NCBI RefSeq assembly: GCF_015704865.1
Contig: NZ_JADQTO010000007.1
Location: 248,001 to 312,000 of the forward strand
Reading direction: 5' to 3'
From: Actinoplanes aureus
Lineage (GTDB): Bacteria > Actinomycetota > Actinomycetes > Mycobacteriales > Micromonosporaceae
Length of the DNA: 64,000 nt
Part shown: positions 38,471 through 47,190 of the stretch, in pieces
Layout: each line of letters starts with the position of its first letter
Numbering within the stretch: the first letter of the stretch is position 1
Translations under genes and position numbers: made by a program
Notes under the pieces: model-generated
Database searches by the model: none
Seen by the model: only the letters and a program-made list of their open reading frames with translations
What the model was told of the DNA's origin: nothing

Positions 38471-39028
38471 ATGTCCTTCCGCGACGACTTCTTCGAGCGC
38501 CAGAGCGAGATCATCGATGAGTACGGGTGGGCAGTCGTCCACGTCCTGCCCGCCGACGATGACCCGGAGGAGACGGTCCCGTTCGCCTACACCGTGGGCC
38601 TGACCGGCTTCGGCTTCCCCGAGCTGGCCATCACCGGGCTGGACCCCGAGGCCGGCCACCAGATCCTCAACGAGCTCGCCTGCCGGCTCTGCGACGACGG
38701 CCTGCGCCTGTCGCACGGGCAGCGCATCTCCGACCTGCTGGCCGACCAGGAGGTGGTGATCGTGGCGGGCGAGGCCACCGAGGAGGTGTTTCCCGGTGCC
38801 GCGCTGGCGAGATATGGCGACGAGCGGGTGCACCTGCGCCAGATCGTCTGGCCCGACCTCGACAATCGGTATCCCTGGCAGCGGGGGTATGAGTCGCTTC
38901 TCTACCCGCAGCCGACGATCGGGGCGCCGGCTCCGGCGGCTGCGGCTCGGTGCCGGGGGTTCCGGGGCATCCCACACGCGCACGGCCGGCGACGACCCTC
39001 CAGCTGGAGCAGGCGGGAGGGGAGCTGA
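38471..39028 (+). CDS. DUF4262 family protein
   Basis: The ATG at 38471 (a GTG nine bases upstream is an alternative) gives 185 residues. The first 145 carry DUF4262 features: YGWAVVHVLP, PFAYTVGLTGFGFPELAITGL and a YPWQRGYESLLYPQP end. Function is unknown; the domain recurs in actinobacteria. The last 35 residues are Ala/Arg-rich and look like read-through into low-complexity sequence next to the tandem repeat, so the functional protein may end near LYPQP. Confidence 0.75.
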   Translation: MSFRDDFFERQSEIIDEYGWAVVHVLPADDDPEETVPFAYTVGLTGFGFPELAITGLDPEAGHQILNELACRLCDDGLRLSHGQRISDLLADQEVVIVAGEATEEVFPGAALARYGDERVHLRQIVWPDLDNRYPWQRGYESLLYPQPTIGAPAPAAAARCRGFRGIPHAHGRRRPSSWSRREGS

Positions 39029-39061
39029 GCCGCTCGTGGCGAGGCGGTCGGCCCCTCAGGG

Positions 39062-39205
39062 GCGACGGCGGCGTGGGCCCTGGCAGGGCCGGGCGTTTTG
39101 GCGCGACGGCGGCGTGGGGGCACTGGCTGGGCCGGGCGCTCAAGGGCGACGGCGGCGTGGGGGCACTGGCTGGGCCGGGCGCTCAAGGGCGACGGCGGCG
39201 TGGGG
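39062..39205. repeat. 43-bp tandem repeat, about four copies
   Basis: GCGACGGCGGCGTGGG recurs with steps of 41, 43 and 43 bases (anchor GACGG at 39064, 39105, 39148, 39191). Copies two and three are nearly identical over a full 43-bp period. The array fills the gap between the convergent DUF4262 and WecG-like genes and runs into the last codons of the latter. Confidence 0.75.
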
Positions 39206-40019
39206 CTCTGGCCAGCAGGCGGAGGGCGTAAGGGGCGTCATGACGCAGATAGCGGCCGGCCAGGCGGCGGGGTTCGGTGCCGAGCCGGTGGGCCCATTCC
39301 AGGCCGGTGCGCTGCATCCAGCGGGGTGCGCGGTGCACATCGCCGGCGACGAAGTTGACCGCCGCGCCGCAGCCGACGAACCAGGTGGCCGGGAGGTCGC
39401 GGCGGAGCCGCTCGATCACGAGCTCCTGCTTCGGGAAGCCCAGCCCGACGAAGACCAGGTCCGGTCGCGCGTCCACGATCTTCGCGCAGAATTCGGCGTA
39501 GGCGGTCTCGTCCTCGTCGAACCCGTAGGCAGGGCTGAGCGAGCCGGCGATGCGCAGGCCGGGGCACGCGGCGGCCAGCCGGGCCGCCGCCCGGGTCGCG
39601 CCGTCGGCGGTCACGACGCCTTCGGCCGGCCGGTCGGCGGCCGCAGGCCAGGGGGTCGCGGACCGAGGGGCCGGAGCGCCGCCGGCTACGAAGATGGAGC
39701 GGCCGTCGCGGCCGATTCCGGTGGAGAGCGACCAGATCAGGCTGCTGCCCGCCACCCGTTCCGGCAGCGGCGCGCCGCCCAGGCGACTGGCCCAGACCAG
39801 CGGCATGCCGTCGGCGACGATCAGGTCGGCGTCGTCGAGGTGCCGGCGCACCTCGGGATCGGCGGCGGCACGACGGAGGATGTCGACGTTGGGGGTGATG
39901 ATGCGACCGCCCCGGCCGTTCGCCAGTGCGTCCCGTACGACGGCTACAACCTCGTCCTCGGTGATCCGGTCGATGCCGGTGCCATCCAGGTGCACGCGGC
40001 CGAAAGCCTCGATACTCAC
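39183..40019 (-). CDS. WecG/TagA/CpsF family glycosyltransferase (GT26)
   Basis: The GTG at 40019 lies after AAAGGAGGCG and gives 278 residues. GT26 hallmarks are TPNVD (42-46), ADGMPLVWASRL (69-80), VFVGLGFPKQELV, GCGAAVNFVAGDVHRAPRWMQRTGLEWAHRL and a basic C-terminus. These enzymes add ManNAc(A) or related sugars to lipid-linked acceptors on the inner face of the membrane. It is divergent from the second sulfotransferase and likely serves the same polysaccharide. Its final codons lie in a tandem repeat, so the C-terminal tail may vary among strains. Confidence 0.9.
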   Translation of the reverse strand: MSIEAFGRVHLDGTGIDRITEDEVVAVVRDALANGRGGRIITPNVDILRRAAADPEVRRHLDDADLIVADGMPLVWASRLGGAPLPERVAGSSLIWSLSTGIGRDGRSIFVAGGAPAPRSATPWPAAADRPAEGVVTADGATRAAARLAAACPGLRIAGSLSPAYGFDEDETAYAEFCAKIVDARPDLVFVGLGFPKQELVIERLRRDLPATWFVGCGAAVNFVAGDVHRAPRWMQRTGLEWAHRLGTEPRRLAGRYLRHDAPYALRLLARAPRRRRP

Positions 40020-40081
40020 CTAACGCCTCCTTTTACTTGCTTCACTCGTTACCAGAGCGAAACGAGCGAAGGTGATACAAA

Positions 40082-41011
40082 GTGGCACAGGTGCTTTTTC
40101 TCGGCGGATTCGGACGAAGTGGTACTACCCTCGTTGAACGCCTGCTCGGCGAACTGCCCGGGATGTGCGCCCTGGGTGAGGTCGTTCACCTGTGGCAGCG
40201 CGACCTGCGCGACAACGAGCGCTGCGGCTGCGGCTCCCGGTTCTCCGGCTGCACCTTCTGGCGCCGCGTCGGCGATCTCGCCTTCAACGGCTGGACGAAC
40301 GTCGACGTCGACCGGGTGCACGCACTGCGGGACACGGTCGAACGGACCCGCCACATCCCCCGCCTCGCCTCGGCCACCACCGCGCCGCCGGAGGTGCTGG
40401 AGTACGCGTCGTACTATGCCCGGGTCTACGCCGCCGCGGCCGAGGTCTCCGGCTCCCCGGTCGTGATCGACTCGTCCAAGCACTCCGCCCTGGCCCACGT
40501 GCTGCGCTGGGCCGGCGACATCGACCTGCGGGTCGTGCACGTGGTCCGGGACGCCCGCGGCGTGGCGTACTCCTGGACCAAGAAGGTGGCCCGCCCGGAG
40601 ACCGACGGCACCCAGGAGATGACCCGCTACTCCCCCGGCCGCTCGGCGCTGCTCTGGAACGCCCACAACGCCGCCTTCGGCCTGCTCGCCCGCCGAGGCG
40701 TACCGGTGCGGCGGATCCGCTACGAGGAGTTCCTCGCCGACCCGCGGGCCGGCCTGGTCCGGCTCGCCGACTTCGCCGACATCCGGCTGCACCCGACGGA
40801 CCTGGACTTCCTCCGGCCCGAGCACGCCGACCTGCGGGTCGGGCACAGCGCGGCCGGCAACCCGATGCGGTTCACCGTGGGGCGCCTTCCGCTGCGCCGT
40901 GACGACACCTGGAAGCGTGCCCTGCCCAGCGCCCAGCGCCGGCTCGTGGGCGCGGTGTGCGGGCCGATGCTGCGGGCGTACGGCTATCCGATCAACGTGG
41001 AGGCACGATGA
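40082..41011 (+). CDS. Second PAPS-dependent sulfotransferase
   Basis: A GTG at 40082, after GAAGGTGA, gives 309 residues. The phosphosulfate-binding loop is GRSGTTLV (11-18), and the 3'-phosphate site is VVHVVRDARGVAYSW (151-165). A cysteine cluster CGCGSRFSGCTFW (48-60) is typical of one actinobacterial and cyanobacterial sulfotransferase group. It is clearly different from the enzyme at 33879, so two positions or two molecules may be sulfated. Its stop overlaps the GT2 start, tying it to glycan synthesis. Confidence 0.9.
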   Translation: MAQVLFLGGFGRSGTTLVERLLGELPGMCALGEVVHLWQRDLRDNERCGCGSRFSGCTFWRRVGDLAFNGWTNVDVDRVHALRDTVERTRHIPRLASATTAPPEVLEYASYYARVYAAAAEVSGSPVVIDSSKHSALAHVLRWAGDIDLRVVHVVRDARGVAYSWTKKVARPETDGTQEMTRYSPGRSALLWNAHNAAFGLLARRGVPVRRIRYEEFLADPRAGLVRLADFADIRLHPTDLDFLRPEHADLRVGHSAAGNPMRFTVGRLPLRRDDTWKRALPSAQRRLVGAVCGPMLRAYGYPINVEAR

Positions 41012-41922
41012 ACTGGCCGTCCGTCGGGGTAGTCATCCCCACCCGGAACCGCCCGGAGCTGGTCCGGCGCTCGATCGCCGCGGTCCGGGAACAGCGCTAT
41101 CCCGGCGAGGTCAAGATCGTCGTGGTGTACGACCAGACCGAGCCGGACTACCTGCTCGCCTCCACCGAGGGCGTACCGGTGCTGGTGTTGACCAACTGGC
41201 GCTCGCCGGGCCTGGCCGGCGCCCGCAACACCGGCCTGCTCGCGCTGGACACGGAGCTGGTGGCGTTCTGCGACGACGACGACCGGTGGCTGCCGGACAA
41301 GCTGCGACGTCAGGTCGCCGCGCTGCTCGCCGAGCCGGAGGCCGAGTTCGCCACGTGTGCGATCGAGGTGGAGTACGAGGGCCGGGCGACACCGCGCCTG
41401 GCTCACCGCAGCCGGGTGACCGTTGACGATCTGGCCCGGTCGCGGATGGCGATGCTGCACTCGTCGTCGTTCCTGATCCGTCGGGAGGCACTGGCCGAGG
41501 ACGCCATCGGCCTGGTCGCCGAGGACGCGCCGGGCAGCCAGAACGAGGACTGGGACCTGCTGCTGCGGGCCGCCCGCCGGGCGCCGGTCGTGCACCTGGA
41601 CGAGCCGCTGGTGCAGGTGCTGTGGGGCCGCACCTCGCACTACGCGTACGAGTACGCCACCAAGATCTCCTCGCTGCGGTGGATGATGCAGCGGCACCCG
41701 GAGATCAGCGGCTGCCGTCCCGGGGCGGCCCGCGTCTACGGTCAGCTGGCGTGCTGGTCCGCGGCGACCGGAAACCGCAGTCAGGCCTGGCGGTACAGCA
41801 AGGAGGCGGTGCGTGCGAACTGGAAGGAGCCGCGTACCGCGATCGCTCTGGCGGCGATGACCGGAGCCGTCAAGGTGGAGAACGTGCTCTCCGCCCTGCA
41901 CAAGCGCGGCCGGGGTATCTGA
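41008..41922 (+). CDS. GT2 family glycosyltransferase
   Basis: The 304-residue protein begins SVGVVIPTRNRPELVRRSI, the GT-A nucleotide-binding start, and has the metal site FCDDDDRW (about 89-96), followed by a Glu-Asp-Trp-Asp in NEDWDLLLRA that acts as the catalytic-base region. There are no membrane helices, so it is a single-addition enzyme for repeat-unit assembly. The ATG overlaps the sulfotransferase stop. No terminator was seen before the DeoR gene. Confidence 0.88.
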   Translation: MNWPSVGVVIPTRNRPELVRRSIAAVREQRYPGEVKIVVVYDQTEPDYLLASTEGVPVLVLTNWRSPGLAGARNTGLLALDTELVAFCDDDDRWLPDKLRRQVAALLAEPEAEFATCAIEVEYEGRATPRLAHRSRVTVDDLARSRMAMLHSSSFLIRREALAEDAIGLVAEDAPGSQNEDWDLLLRAARRAPVVHLDEPLVQVLWGRTSHYAYEYATKISSLRWMMQRHPEISGCRPGAARVYGQLACWSAATGNRSQAWRYSKEAVRANWKEPRTAIALAAMTGAVKVENVLSALHKRGRGI

Positions 41923-41955
41923 ACTCACTCTTCCGCACGGACTTCGCACACGGTA

Positions 41956-41973
41956 GTGTTCGAGTGTGTTCGA
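41956..41973 (+). promoter_or_regulatory. Direct-repeat operator candidate of the deoR-galT unit
   Basis: GTGTTCGA occurs at 41956-41963 and again at 41966-41973, ten bases apart, with TTCGAA as a small palindrome at the end. It lies about 35 bases ahead of the regulator start, a usual place for an autoregulatory DeoR-family site. Confidence 0.45.
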
Positions 41974-42006
41974 ATTAGTGCGGTTCAGCAAGCCGGGCGT
42001 GAGCGA

Positions 42007-42783
42007 ATGTTAGCTCAGCAGCGTCAGGCCGCGATTCTTGATCGGGTCCGGGCGACCGGTGGTGTGCGAGTCAGCGAGCTCGCCATGGAGTACGGCGTCT
42101 CCGACATGACGATCCGCCGTGACCTGGAGTCCCTGGCCGACCGCGGTCTGCTGGCGAAGGTACATGGCGGCGCGACCACCGTCAGCCCCGGTTCCGCACA
42201 CGAGCCCGGATTCGCCGCCAAGTCCGATCGGCAACGCGACGAGAAGACGGCGATCGCGGTCCGGGCCGCCGGCCTGGTCTCCCCCGGCGACGCCATCGCG
42301 CTCTCGGCCGGCACCACCACCGCCGAGCTGGCGCAACGCCTCGTCGACGTGCCCTCGCTGACCGTGGTGACCAACTCCATCCCGGTGGCCGACGTCTTCT
42401 ACCGGGCGGGCCGGCCGGACCAGACCGTGGTGCTGACCGGCGGGACGCGTACGCCGTCGGACGCCCTGGTCGGACCGGTGGCGGTGGCCGCGGTCGGCAC
42501 CCTGCACCTGGACATGCTCTTCCTCGGTGTGCACGGAATGAGTGAACGTGCCGGATACACCACCCCTAATCTGATGGAGGCGGACGTCAACCGGGCCTTG
42601 GTCGAGGCGTCCGAGCGCCTGGTGGTGCTCGCCGATCACACCAAGTGGGGCACCGTCGGCATCTCTTCGATCGTGCCGCTCAGCCGCGCGGACGTTCTGA
42701 TCACCGACGGCGGTCTGGATGAGAGCGCCCGTGCCGTCCTCGCGGAATCCGTTACCGAACTCGTGGTGGTGAATCCCCAGTGA
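42007..42783 (+). CDS. DeoR-family transcriptional regulator
   Basis: The ATG at 42007 gives 258 residues: an N-terminal helix-turn-helix (QRQAAILDRVRATGG then VSELAMEYGVSDMTIRRDLESL, the DeoR signature) and a DeoRC sugar-phosphate sensor (SAGTTTAELAQRL, VLTGG, MFLGVHG-like LFLGVHGM, TDGG). Upstream in-frame codons exist but would place the candidate operator inside the gene. The second codon is TTA, rare in such DNA. Its stop overlaps the galT start, so it probably controls galactose use in response to a phosphorylated sugar. Confidence 0.88.
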   Translation: MLAQQRQAAILDRVRATGGVRVSELAMEYGVSDMTIRRDLESLADRGLLAKVHGGATTVSPGSAHEPGFAAKSDRQRDEKTAIAVRAAGLVSPGDAIALSAGTTTAELAQRLVDVPSLTVVTNSIPVADVFYRAGRPDQTVVLTGGTRTPSDALVGPVAVAAVGTLHLDMLFLGVHGMSERAGYTTPNLMEADVNRALVEASERLVVLADHTKWGTVGISSIVPLSRADVLITDGGLDESARAVLAESVTELVVVNPQ

Positions 42784-43871
42784 GCTTGACCCGCACGGTC
42801 GTCCGACTCTCGGACGGCCGGGATCTGATCTACTTCGACGAGGCGGCCGGCAGTGGCCGTGCGGCGTACCCGGACACCCGCGAGCTGCCGCCGCCCCCGC
42901 CGGCCTCGCAGCTGCGCTACGACCCGCTGGTCGACGAGTGGGTCGCGATCGCCGCGCACCGGCAGACGCGTACCTTCCTGCCGCCGTCGGACGCCTGCCC
43001 GCTCTGCCCGACCACGAAGCGGTTCGCCAGCGAGATCCCGGCGCCCAGCTACGACGTCGTGGTCTTCGAGAACCAGTTCCCGTCGTTCAGCGACCGCATC
43101 GCGCCCGACGAGATCACGCAGCTGACCGACATGGTGCCGGTGAAGCCGGGCCTGGGCCGTTGCGAGGTCGTCTGCTTCACCAGCGACCACAACGCCGCCT
43201 TCGGATCGTTGCCGCCGTCGCGCGTGCGTACCGTCGTCGAAGCGCTTGCGGACCGCACCGCCGAGCTCTCCGGACTGCCTGGTGTGGCGCAGGTCTTCCC
43301 GTTCGAGAACCGGGGCGTCGAGATCGGCGTGACGCTGCACCACCCGCACGGGCAGATCTATGCGTACCCGACGGTGCCGCCGCGGACGGCGGCCATGCTG
43401 CGCGCCGCCGCCCGGCATGCCGAGCGGACCGGCGGCCGCAACCTCTATGCCGACGTGCTGGCGGCGGAGCAGACGACGAAGGTACGCGTGATCGCCGCCA
43501 ACGAGCACTGGACGGCGTACGTGCCGGCGGCTGCCCGCTGGCCGTTCGAGGTGCAGCTCGCACCGCATCGTCAGGTCCCCGACCTGCCCGCGCTCACCGA
43601 CGCCGAGCGGGACGCGTTCGGGCCGCTCTACCTGGACGTGCTGCGCCGCTTCGACGGGCTCTTCGGCAAGCCGATGCCCTACATCTCGGCGTGGCACCAG
43701 GCCGTGGTGGGCGAAGGCCGCGAGCTCGGTTACCTGCACTTGCAGCTGTTCAGCATCCGCCGGGCCGCGGACAAGCTGAAGTACCTGGCCGGGTCGGAGT
43801 CGGCGATGGGCGCCTTCGTGAACGACATCGTGCCGGAGAGCGCGGCGCGGATGCTGCGCGACGCCGCCTGA
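42780..43871 (+). CDS. galT: Galactose-1-phosphate uridylyltransferase
   Basis: The 363-residue protein has the zinc site CPLC (73-76) and the nucleophile motif HHPHGQIYAYP (187-197), with His190 forming the uridylylated intermediate. It exchanges UMP between UDP-glucose and galactose-1-phosphate in the Leloir pathway. The GTG overlaps the regulator stop. In many actinobacteria galK and galE follow, but here a terminator and the convergent icd gene follow at once, so those enzymes must be encoded elsewhere. Confidence 0.95.
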   Translation: MSLTRTVVRLSDGRDLIYFDEAAGSGRAAYPDTRELPPPPPASQLRYDPLVDEWVAIAAHRQTRTFLPPSDACPLCPTTKRFASEIPAPSYDVVVFENQFPSFSDRIAPDEITQLTDMVPVKPGLGRCEVVCFTSDHNAAFGSLPPSRVRTVVEALADRTAELSGLPGVAQVFPFENRGVEIGVTLHHPHGQIYAYPTVPPRTAAMLRAAARHAERTGGRNLYADVLAAEQTTKVRVIAANEHWTAYVPAAARWPFEVQLAPHRQVPDLPALTDAERDAFGPLYLDVLRRFDGLFGKPMPYISAWHQAVVGEGRELGYLHLQLFSIRRAADKLKYLAGSESAMGAFVNDIVPESAARMLRDAA

Positions 43872-44024
43872 CCTGCGGCGGGACAACCGGGGGGTCCGGG
43901 ACAAGACCCCCCGGTCGCAAAGGGGACAGCGAACCGAAACGCCCGCTCCACCCTGAGGAACGACGCGCGTACCCCGTAGTTACGCGCTCAAACATGCAGG
44001 TTGCCGCATAGCCGCGAGCAAAGC

Positions 44025-44053
44025 GAAGCCCGCCGGCAAAGCCGGCGGGCTTC
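44025..44053. terminator. Bidirectional terminator between galT and icd
   Basis: A perfect 13-bp stem (44025-44037 with 44041-44053) has an AAA loop. It lies 20 bases beyond the icd stop on one side and 150 beyond galT on the other. Confidence 0.8.
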
Positions 44054-44073
44054 GATGCTTTCGGTGTACGAGA

Positions 44074-45288
44074 TCAGGCCAGTTTGCGAGCGAGGTTCTC
44101 GTCGAGCGCGTTCATGAACTCATCGGTGGACAGCCACGGGGCGTCGCGGCCGATGAGCAGCGCGAGGTCCTTGGTCATCTGGCCGCCCTCGACGGTCTCG
44201 ATGCAGACCTTTTCCAGCGTCTCGGCGAACGTGGTCACCTCGGGGGTGCCGTCCAGCTTGCCGCGGTGCTTGAGGCCACCGGTCCAGGCGAAGATCGAGG
44301 CGATCGGGTTGGTCGAGGTCTTCTCGCCCTTCTGCCACTGCCGGTAGTGCCGGGTGACCGTGCCGTGCGCGGCCTCGGCTTCGACGGTCTGGCCGTCCGG
44401 GGTCATCAGCACCGAGGTCATCAGGCCGAGCGAGCCGAAGCCCTGGGCCACGGTGTCCGACTGCACGTCACCGTCGTAGTTCTTGCAGGCCCAGACGTAG
44501 CCGCCCTCCCACTTGAGCGCGGCGGCGACCATGTCGTCGATCAGCCGGTGCTCGTACGTCAAGCCGGCCGCGGCGAAGTCAGAGGCGAACTCGGTCTCGA
44601 AGATCTCCGCGAACAGGTCCTTGAAGCGCCCGTCGTAGGCCTTCAGGATCGTGTTCTTGGTGGACAGGTAGACCGGGTAGTTGCGGGCCAGGCCGTACCG
44701 GAACGAGGCGCGCGCGAAGTCGCGGATCGACTCGTCGAAGTTGTACATCGCCATGCCGACGCCACCGGCCGGGAAGTCCGCGACGTGGAACTCCAGCGGC
44801 TCCGAGCCGTCCTCCGGCGTGAAGGTGACGGTGAACTTGCCGGCCTTCGGCGCGACGAAGTCGGTCGCCTTGTACTGGTCGCCGTGTGCGTGCCGGCCGA
44901 TGATGATCGGCTTGGTCCAGCTGGGCACCAGCCGGGGCACGTTCGACATGATGATCGGCTCACGGAAGACGACACCGCCGAGGATGTTACGGATCGTGCC
45001 GTTCGGCGACCGCCACATCTTCTTGAGGCCGAACTCCTGTACTCGGGCCTCGTCCGGCGTGATCGTGGCGCACTTGACGCCCACACCGTGCCGCTTGATG
45101 GCGTTGGCCGAGTCGATCGTGACCTGGTCGTCGGTCTCGTCGCGGTACTGGATCGACAGGTCGTAGTACTCGAGGTTCACGTCGAGGTACGGCAGGATCA
45201 GCTGCTCACGGATCTGCTTCCAGATGATCCGGGTCATCTCGTCGCCGTCGATCTCCACGACCGGGTTCTTGACCTTGATTTTCGCCAT
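44074..45288 (-). CDS. icd: NADP-dependent isocitrate dehydrogenase
   Basis: The 404-residue protein begins [23 protein letters not shown], diagnostic of the homodimeric, eukaryote-like type II NADP-IDH. Further landmarks are [32 protein letters not shown] and [31 protein letters not shown]. It oxidises isocitrate to 2-oxoglutarate and makes NADPH. Many actinobacteria instead use the monomeric enzyme. A palindrome like the AcnR operator lies 34-51 bases upstream of the start, suggesting repressor control. Confidence 0.97.
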   Translation of the reverse strand: MAKIKVKNPVVEIDGDEMTRIIWKQIREQLILPYLDVNLEYYDLSIQYRDETDDQVTIDSANAIKRHGVGVKCATITPDEARVQEFGLKKMWRSPNGTIRNILGGVVFREPIIMSNVPRLVPSWTKPIIIGRHAHGDQYKATDFVAPKAGKFTVTFTPEDGSEPLEFHVADFPAGGVGMAMYNFDESIRDFARASFRYGLARNYPVYLSTKNTILKAYDGRFKDLFAEIFETEFASDFAAAGLTYEHRLIDDMVAAALKWEGGYVWACKNYDGDVQSDTVAQGFGSLGLMTSVLMTPDGQTVEAEAAHGTVTRHYRQWQKGEKTSTNPIASIFAWTGGLKHRGKLDGTPEVTTFAETLEKVCIETVEGGQMTKDLALLIGRDAPWLSTDEFMNALDENLARKLA

Positions 45289-45321
45289 CGGCCGGCGCTC
45301 CTCTCCCGAAACACACGCTTA

Positions 45322-45339
45322 GCAGTACGAGCGTACTGC
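45322..45339. promoter_or_regulatory. AcnR-like operator upstream of icd
   Basis: Perfect 8-bp arms (45322-45329, 45332-45339) flank AG. The core CAGTACGAGCGTACTG fits the pattern CAGNACnnnCGTACTG that I recall for the TetR-type aconitase repressor AcnR of Corynebacterium. A related palindrome occurs at 38371. Confidence 0.6.
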
Positions 45340-45401
45340 CCGCCCGTCGGAGATCGCCGGGCGGCCCCGCGTTCTAGCGATCCCCTCTACCATTCCAGGC
45401 G

Positions 45402-45992
45402 ATGAAGATCCGGCGTGCCGATAAGCGCTATCAGCCCCGCCACGGCCTTACCTGGGTCGAAGCTGTTCAGGTGCGGGCCGGCGATTTCGGTACGGCACTG
45501 GGCTGGCTCGCGGTCATCGCTGTGGCCGGGGTCACCGGATACTTTCTCCACGACGACCTCGTCGAAACAGCCGGCGAGCTGACCGGCGGCGGTCCGGCCG
45601 CAATGGCCGCGGCCGGCTGGTGCATCGTGATGGCCTCCGTGGGCACCAGCGCCGGTTGCCTGGCGATCGCCCTGCGAGACCGTCTGCACCGTGCGCTGCT
45701 GCTGGGCTTCTACGCCGCCGGGGCGGTGGCCGCCTTTCCGGCGCTCTGGTACATCCCGAACCGCAACTCGGAAGAGATGTTCGGCCACGGCAGCGCCGAC
45801 CTGGTGGCCGGGACGCGATGGGGCTGGATCACGATCGTGCTCAGCGGCTTCGTGGTGATGCTGTCGGCCCTGGCGCAGACACTTCTCCGGGCCGGCGAGC
45901 TGTGGACCCGGCGGTGGTTGCTCGGCACCGCCGCGGCGGTCGTCACCGGTGCGGCGCTGACCCTGGTGCTCGCCATGACGAATGCCGGGTGA
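45402..45992 (+). CDS. Conserved membrane protein of unknown function
   Basis: The 196-residue protein has a basic N-terminus and about four membrane helices (roughly 32-48, 64-86, 93-113, 139-163, with a fifth at 171-193). No motif or family was recognised. It lies alone between icd (divergent) and mdh (convergent). The ATG at 45402 has only a weak AGGC upstream. Confidence 0.65.
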   Translation: MKIRRADKRYQPRHGLTWVEAVQVRAGDFGTALGWLAVIAVAGVTGYFLHDDLVETAGELTGGGPAAMAAAGWCIVMASVGTSAGCLAIALRDRLHRALLLGFYAAGAVAAFPALWYIPNRNSEEMFGHGSADLVAGTRWGWITIVLSGFVVMLSALAQTLLRAGELWTRRWLLGTAAAVVTGAALTLVLAMTNAG

Positions 45993-46053
45993 CCGGCCGG
46001 AGCAAGCGGTGCATGTGTAGCTGGGTTCGGCCTTGTGAGACCCGTACCAGAAA

Positions 46054-46089
46054 GGGAGAAGGCCGGGGTCTGCTGCCCCGGCCTCTCCC
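46054..46089. terminator. Bidirectional terminator downstream of mdh
   Basis: The stem pairs 46054-46059 and 46061-46068 with 46076-46083 and 46084-46089 (14 bp, one bulged A), around a 7-nt loop. It lies 23 bases beyond the mdh stop and 62 beyond the membrane protein gene. Confidence 0.7.
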
Positions 46090-46111
46090 GCAGTGATCTC
46101 GCGCGCTGAGG

Positions 46112-47062
46112 TCAGAGACCCGCGACGTCCGCCTGCTTGGCGCGGACCGCCTCGGCGGCCTCCTTGAGGCCGGCCAGCTCGGTGTCGGTGAGCTTGTCCT
46201 CGACGACCTTCTTGATGCCCTGCGCGCCCAGCTCGGCCTCGACGCCCAGGTAGACGCCGGAAATGCCGTACTCGCCGTCCACCCACGCGCAGACCGGCAT
46301 GACCACACCGGAGTCCTCGGCCACGGCCTTGGCCATCCGGGCCGCGGCGGCCGACGGGGCGTAGTACGCCGAGCCGGTCTTCAGCAGCGCGACCACCTCG
46401 GCGCCACCGTTGCGGGTCCGGACCACCAGCTCCTCGATCTTGTCGGCCGGCAGCAGCTCGGAGAGCGGCTTGCCGTCCACGGTGCAGCGCGACGGGACCG
46501 GCACCATGGTGTCGCCGTGCGAGCCGAGGGTAAGCGCCTTGACGCTCTTCACCGGGACGTTGAGCTCCTCGGCGATGAAGTTGGTGAAGCGGGCGGTGTC
46601 GAGCACGCCGGCCTGGCCGAAGACGCGGTTCTTCGGGAACTGGGTGGCGAGCTGAGCGAGCGCGGTCATCTCGTCGACCGGATTGGAGACGACGATGACG
46701 ACGGCGTTCGGGGCGTACTTCGCGATGTTCTCCGCGACCTGGCGCACGATCTTGGCGTTGACCTCGAGCAGGTCCATCCGGCTCATGCCCGGCTTACGCG
46801 GCAGGCCGGCGGTCACGACGACCACGTCGGAACCCTCGATCGCCTCGTAGCCCTCACCGTTCGGGCCGGTGCTGGCGCCGATGACCTTGGTCTCGTAGCC
46901 CTCGATCGCGCGGGACTGGTTGAGGTCGAGCGCCAGGCCGGCGGGCTTGCCCTCGATGATGTCGGTGAGAACCACCGTCTCGAAGATGTCGTACTCGGCG
47001 AGACGCTGCGCGGTCGTGGACCCGTAGAAACCGGCGCCTACGACGGTTACCTTCTTGCCCAT
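46112..47062 (-). CDS. mdh: Malate dehydrogenase (LDH-like type)
   Basis: The ATG at 47062 after GGGAGAG gives 316 residues with MGKKVTVVGAGFYGSTTAQRL, the Rossmann GxGxxG. The substrate loop GLPRKPGMSRMDLL carries Arg where lactate dehydrogenases have Gln, indicating malate. The catalytic His is in LGSHGDTMVPV. It interconverts malate and oxaloacetate with NAD. Length and type match the MdhC group used by several actinobacteria rather than the cytosolic-type enzyme of Streptomyces. Confidence 0.94.
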   Translation of the reverse strand: MGKKVTVVGAGFYGSTTAQRLAEYDIFETVVLTDIIEGKPAGLALDLNQSRAIEGYETKVIGASTGPNGEGYEAIEGSDVVVVTAGLPRKPGMSRMDLLEVNAKIVRQVAENIAKYAPNAVVIVVSNPVDEMTALAQLATQFPKNRVFGQAGVLDTARFTNFIAEELNVPVKSVKALTLGSHGDTMVPVPSRCTVDGKPLSELLPADKIEELVVRTRNGGAEVVALLKTGSAYYAPSAAAARMAKAVAEDSGVVMPVCAWVDGEYGISGVYLGVEAELGAQGIKKVVEDKLTDTELAGLKEAAEAVRAKQADVAGL

Positions 47063-47190
47063 AGCTCTGCTCTCCCAGTGTCCGGGCGATATTTTCGCGA
47101 CCGTATCAGCCGGTAAACGGCGCATTACGAGGCGGTCGGCTCAACGCGAAATAAGCCACTCATACGTCCCGATCCTGCCACCGATCGGCG

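Noticed and set aside
39062-39205. CRISPR array at the tandem repeats
   Set aside because: The units abut with no spacers, the period is 43 bp throughout, and there are no cas genes.
40045-40066. Inverted repeat CTCGTT/AACGAG between the WecG-like and sulfotransferase genes
   Set aside because: Only 6-bp arms around ten bases; too weak to call an operator without comparative data.
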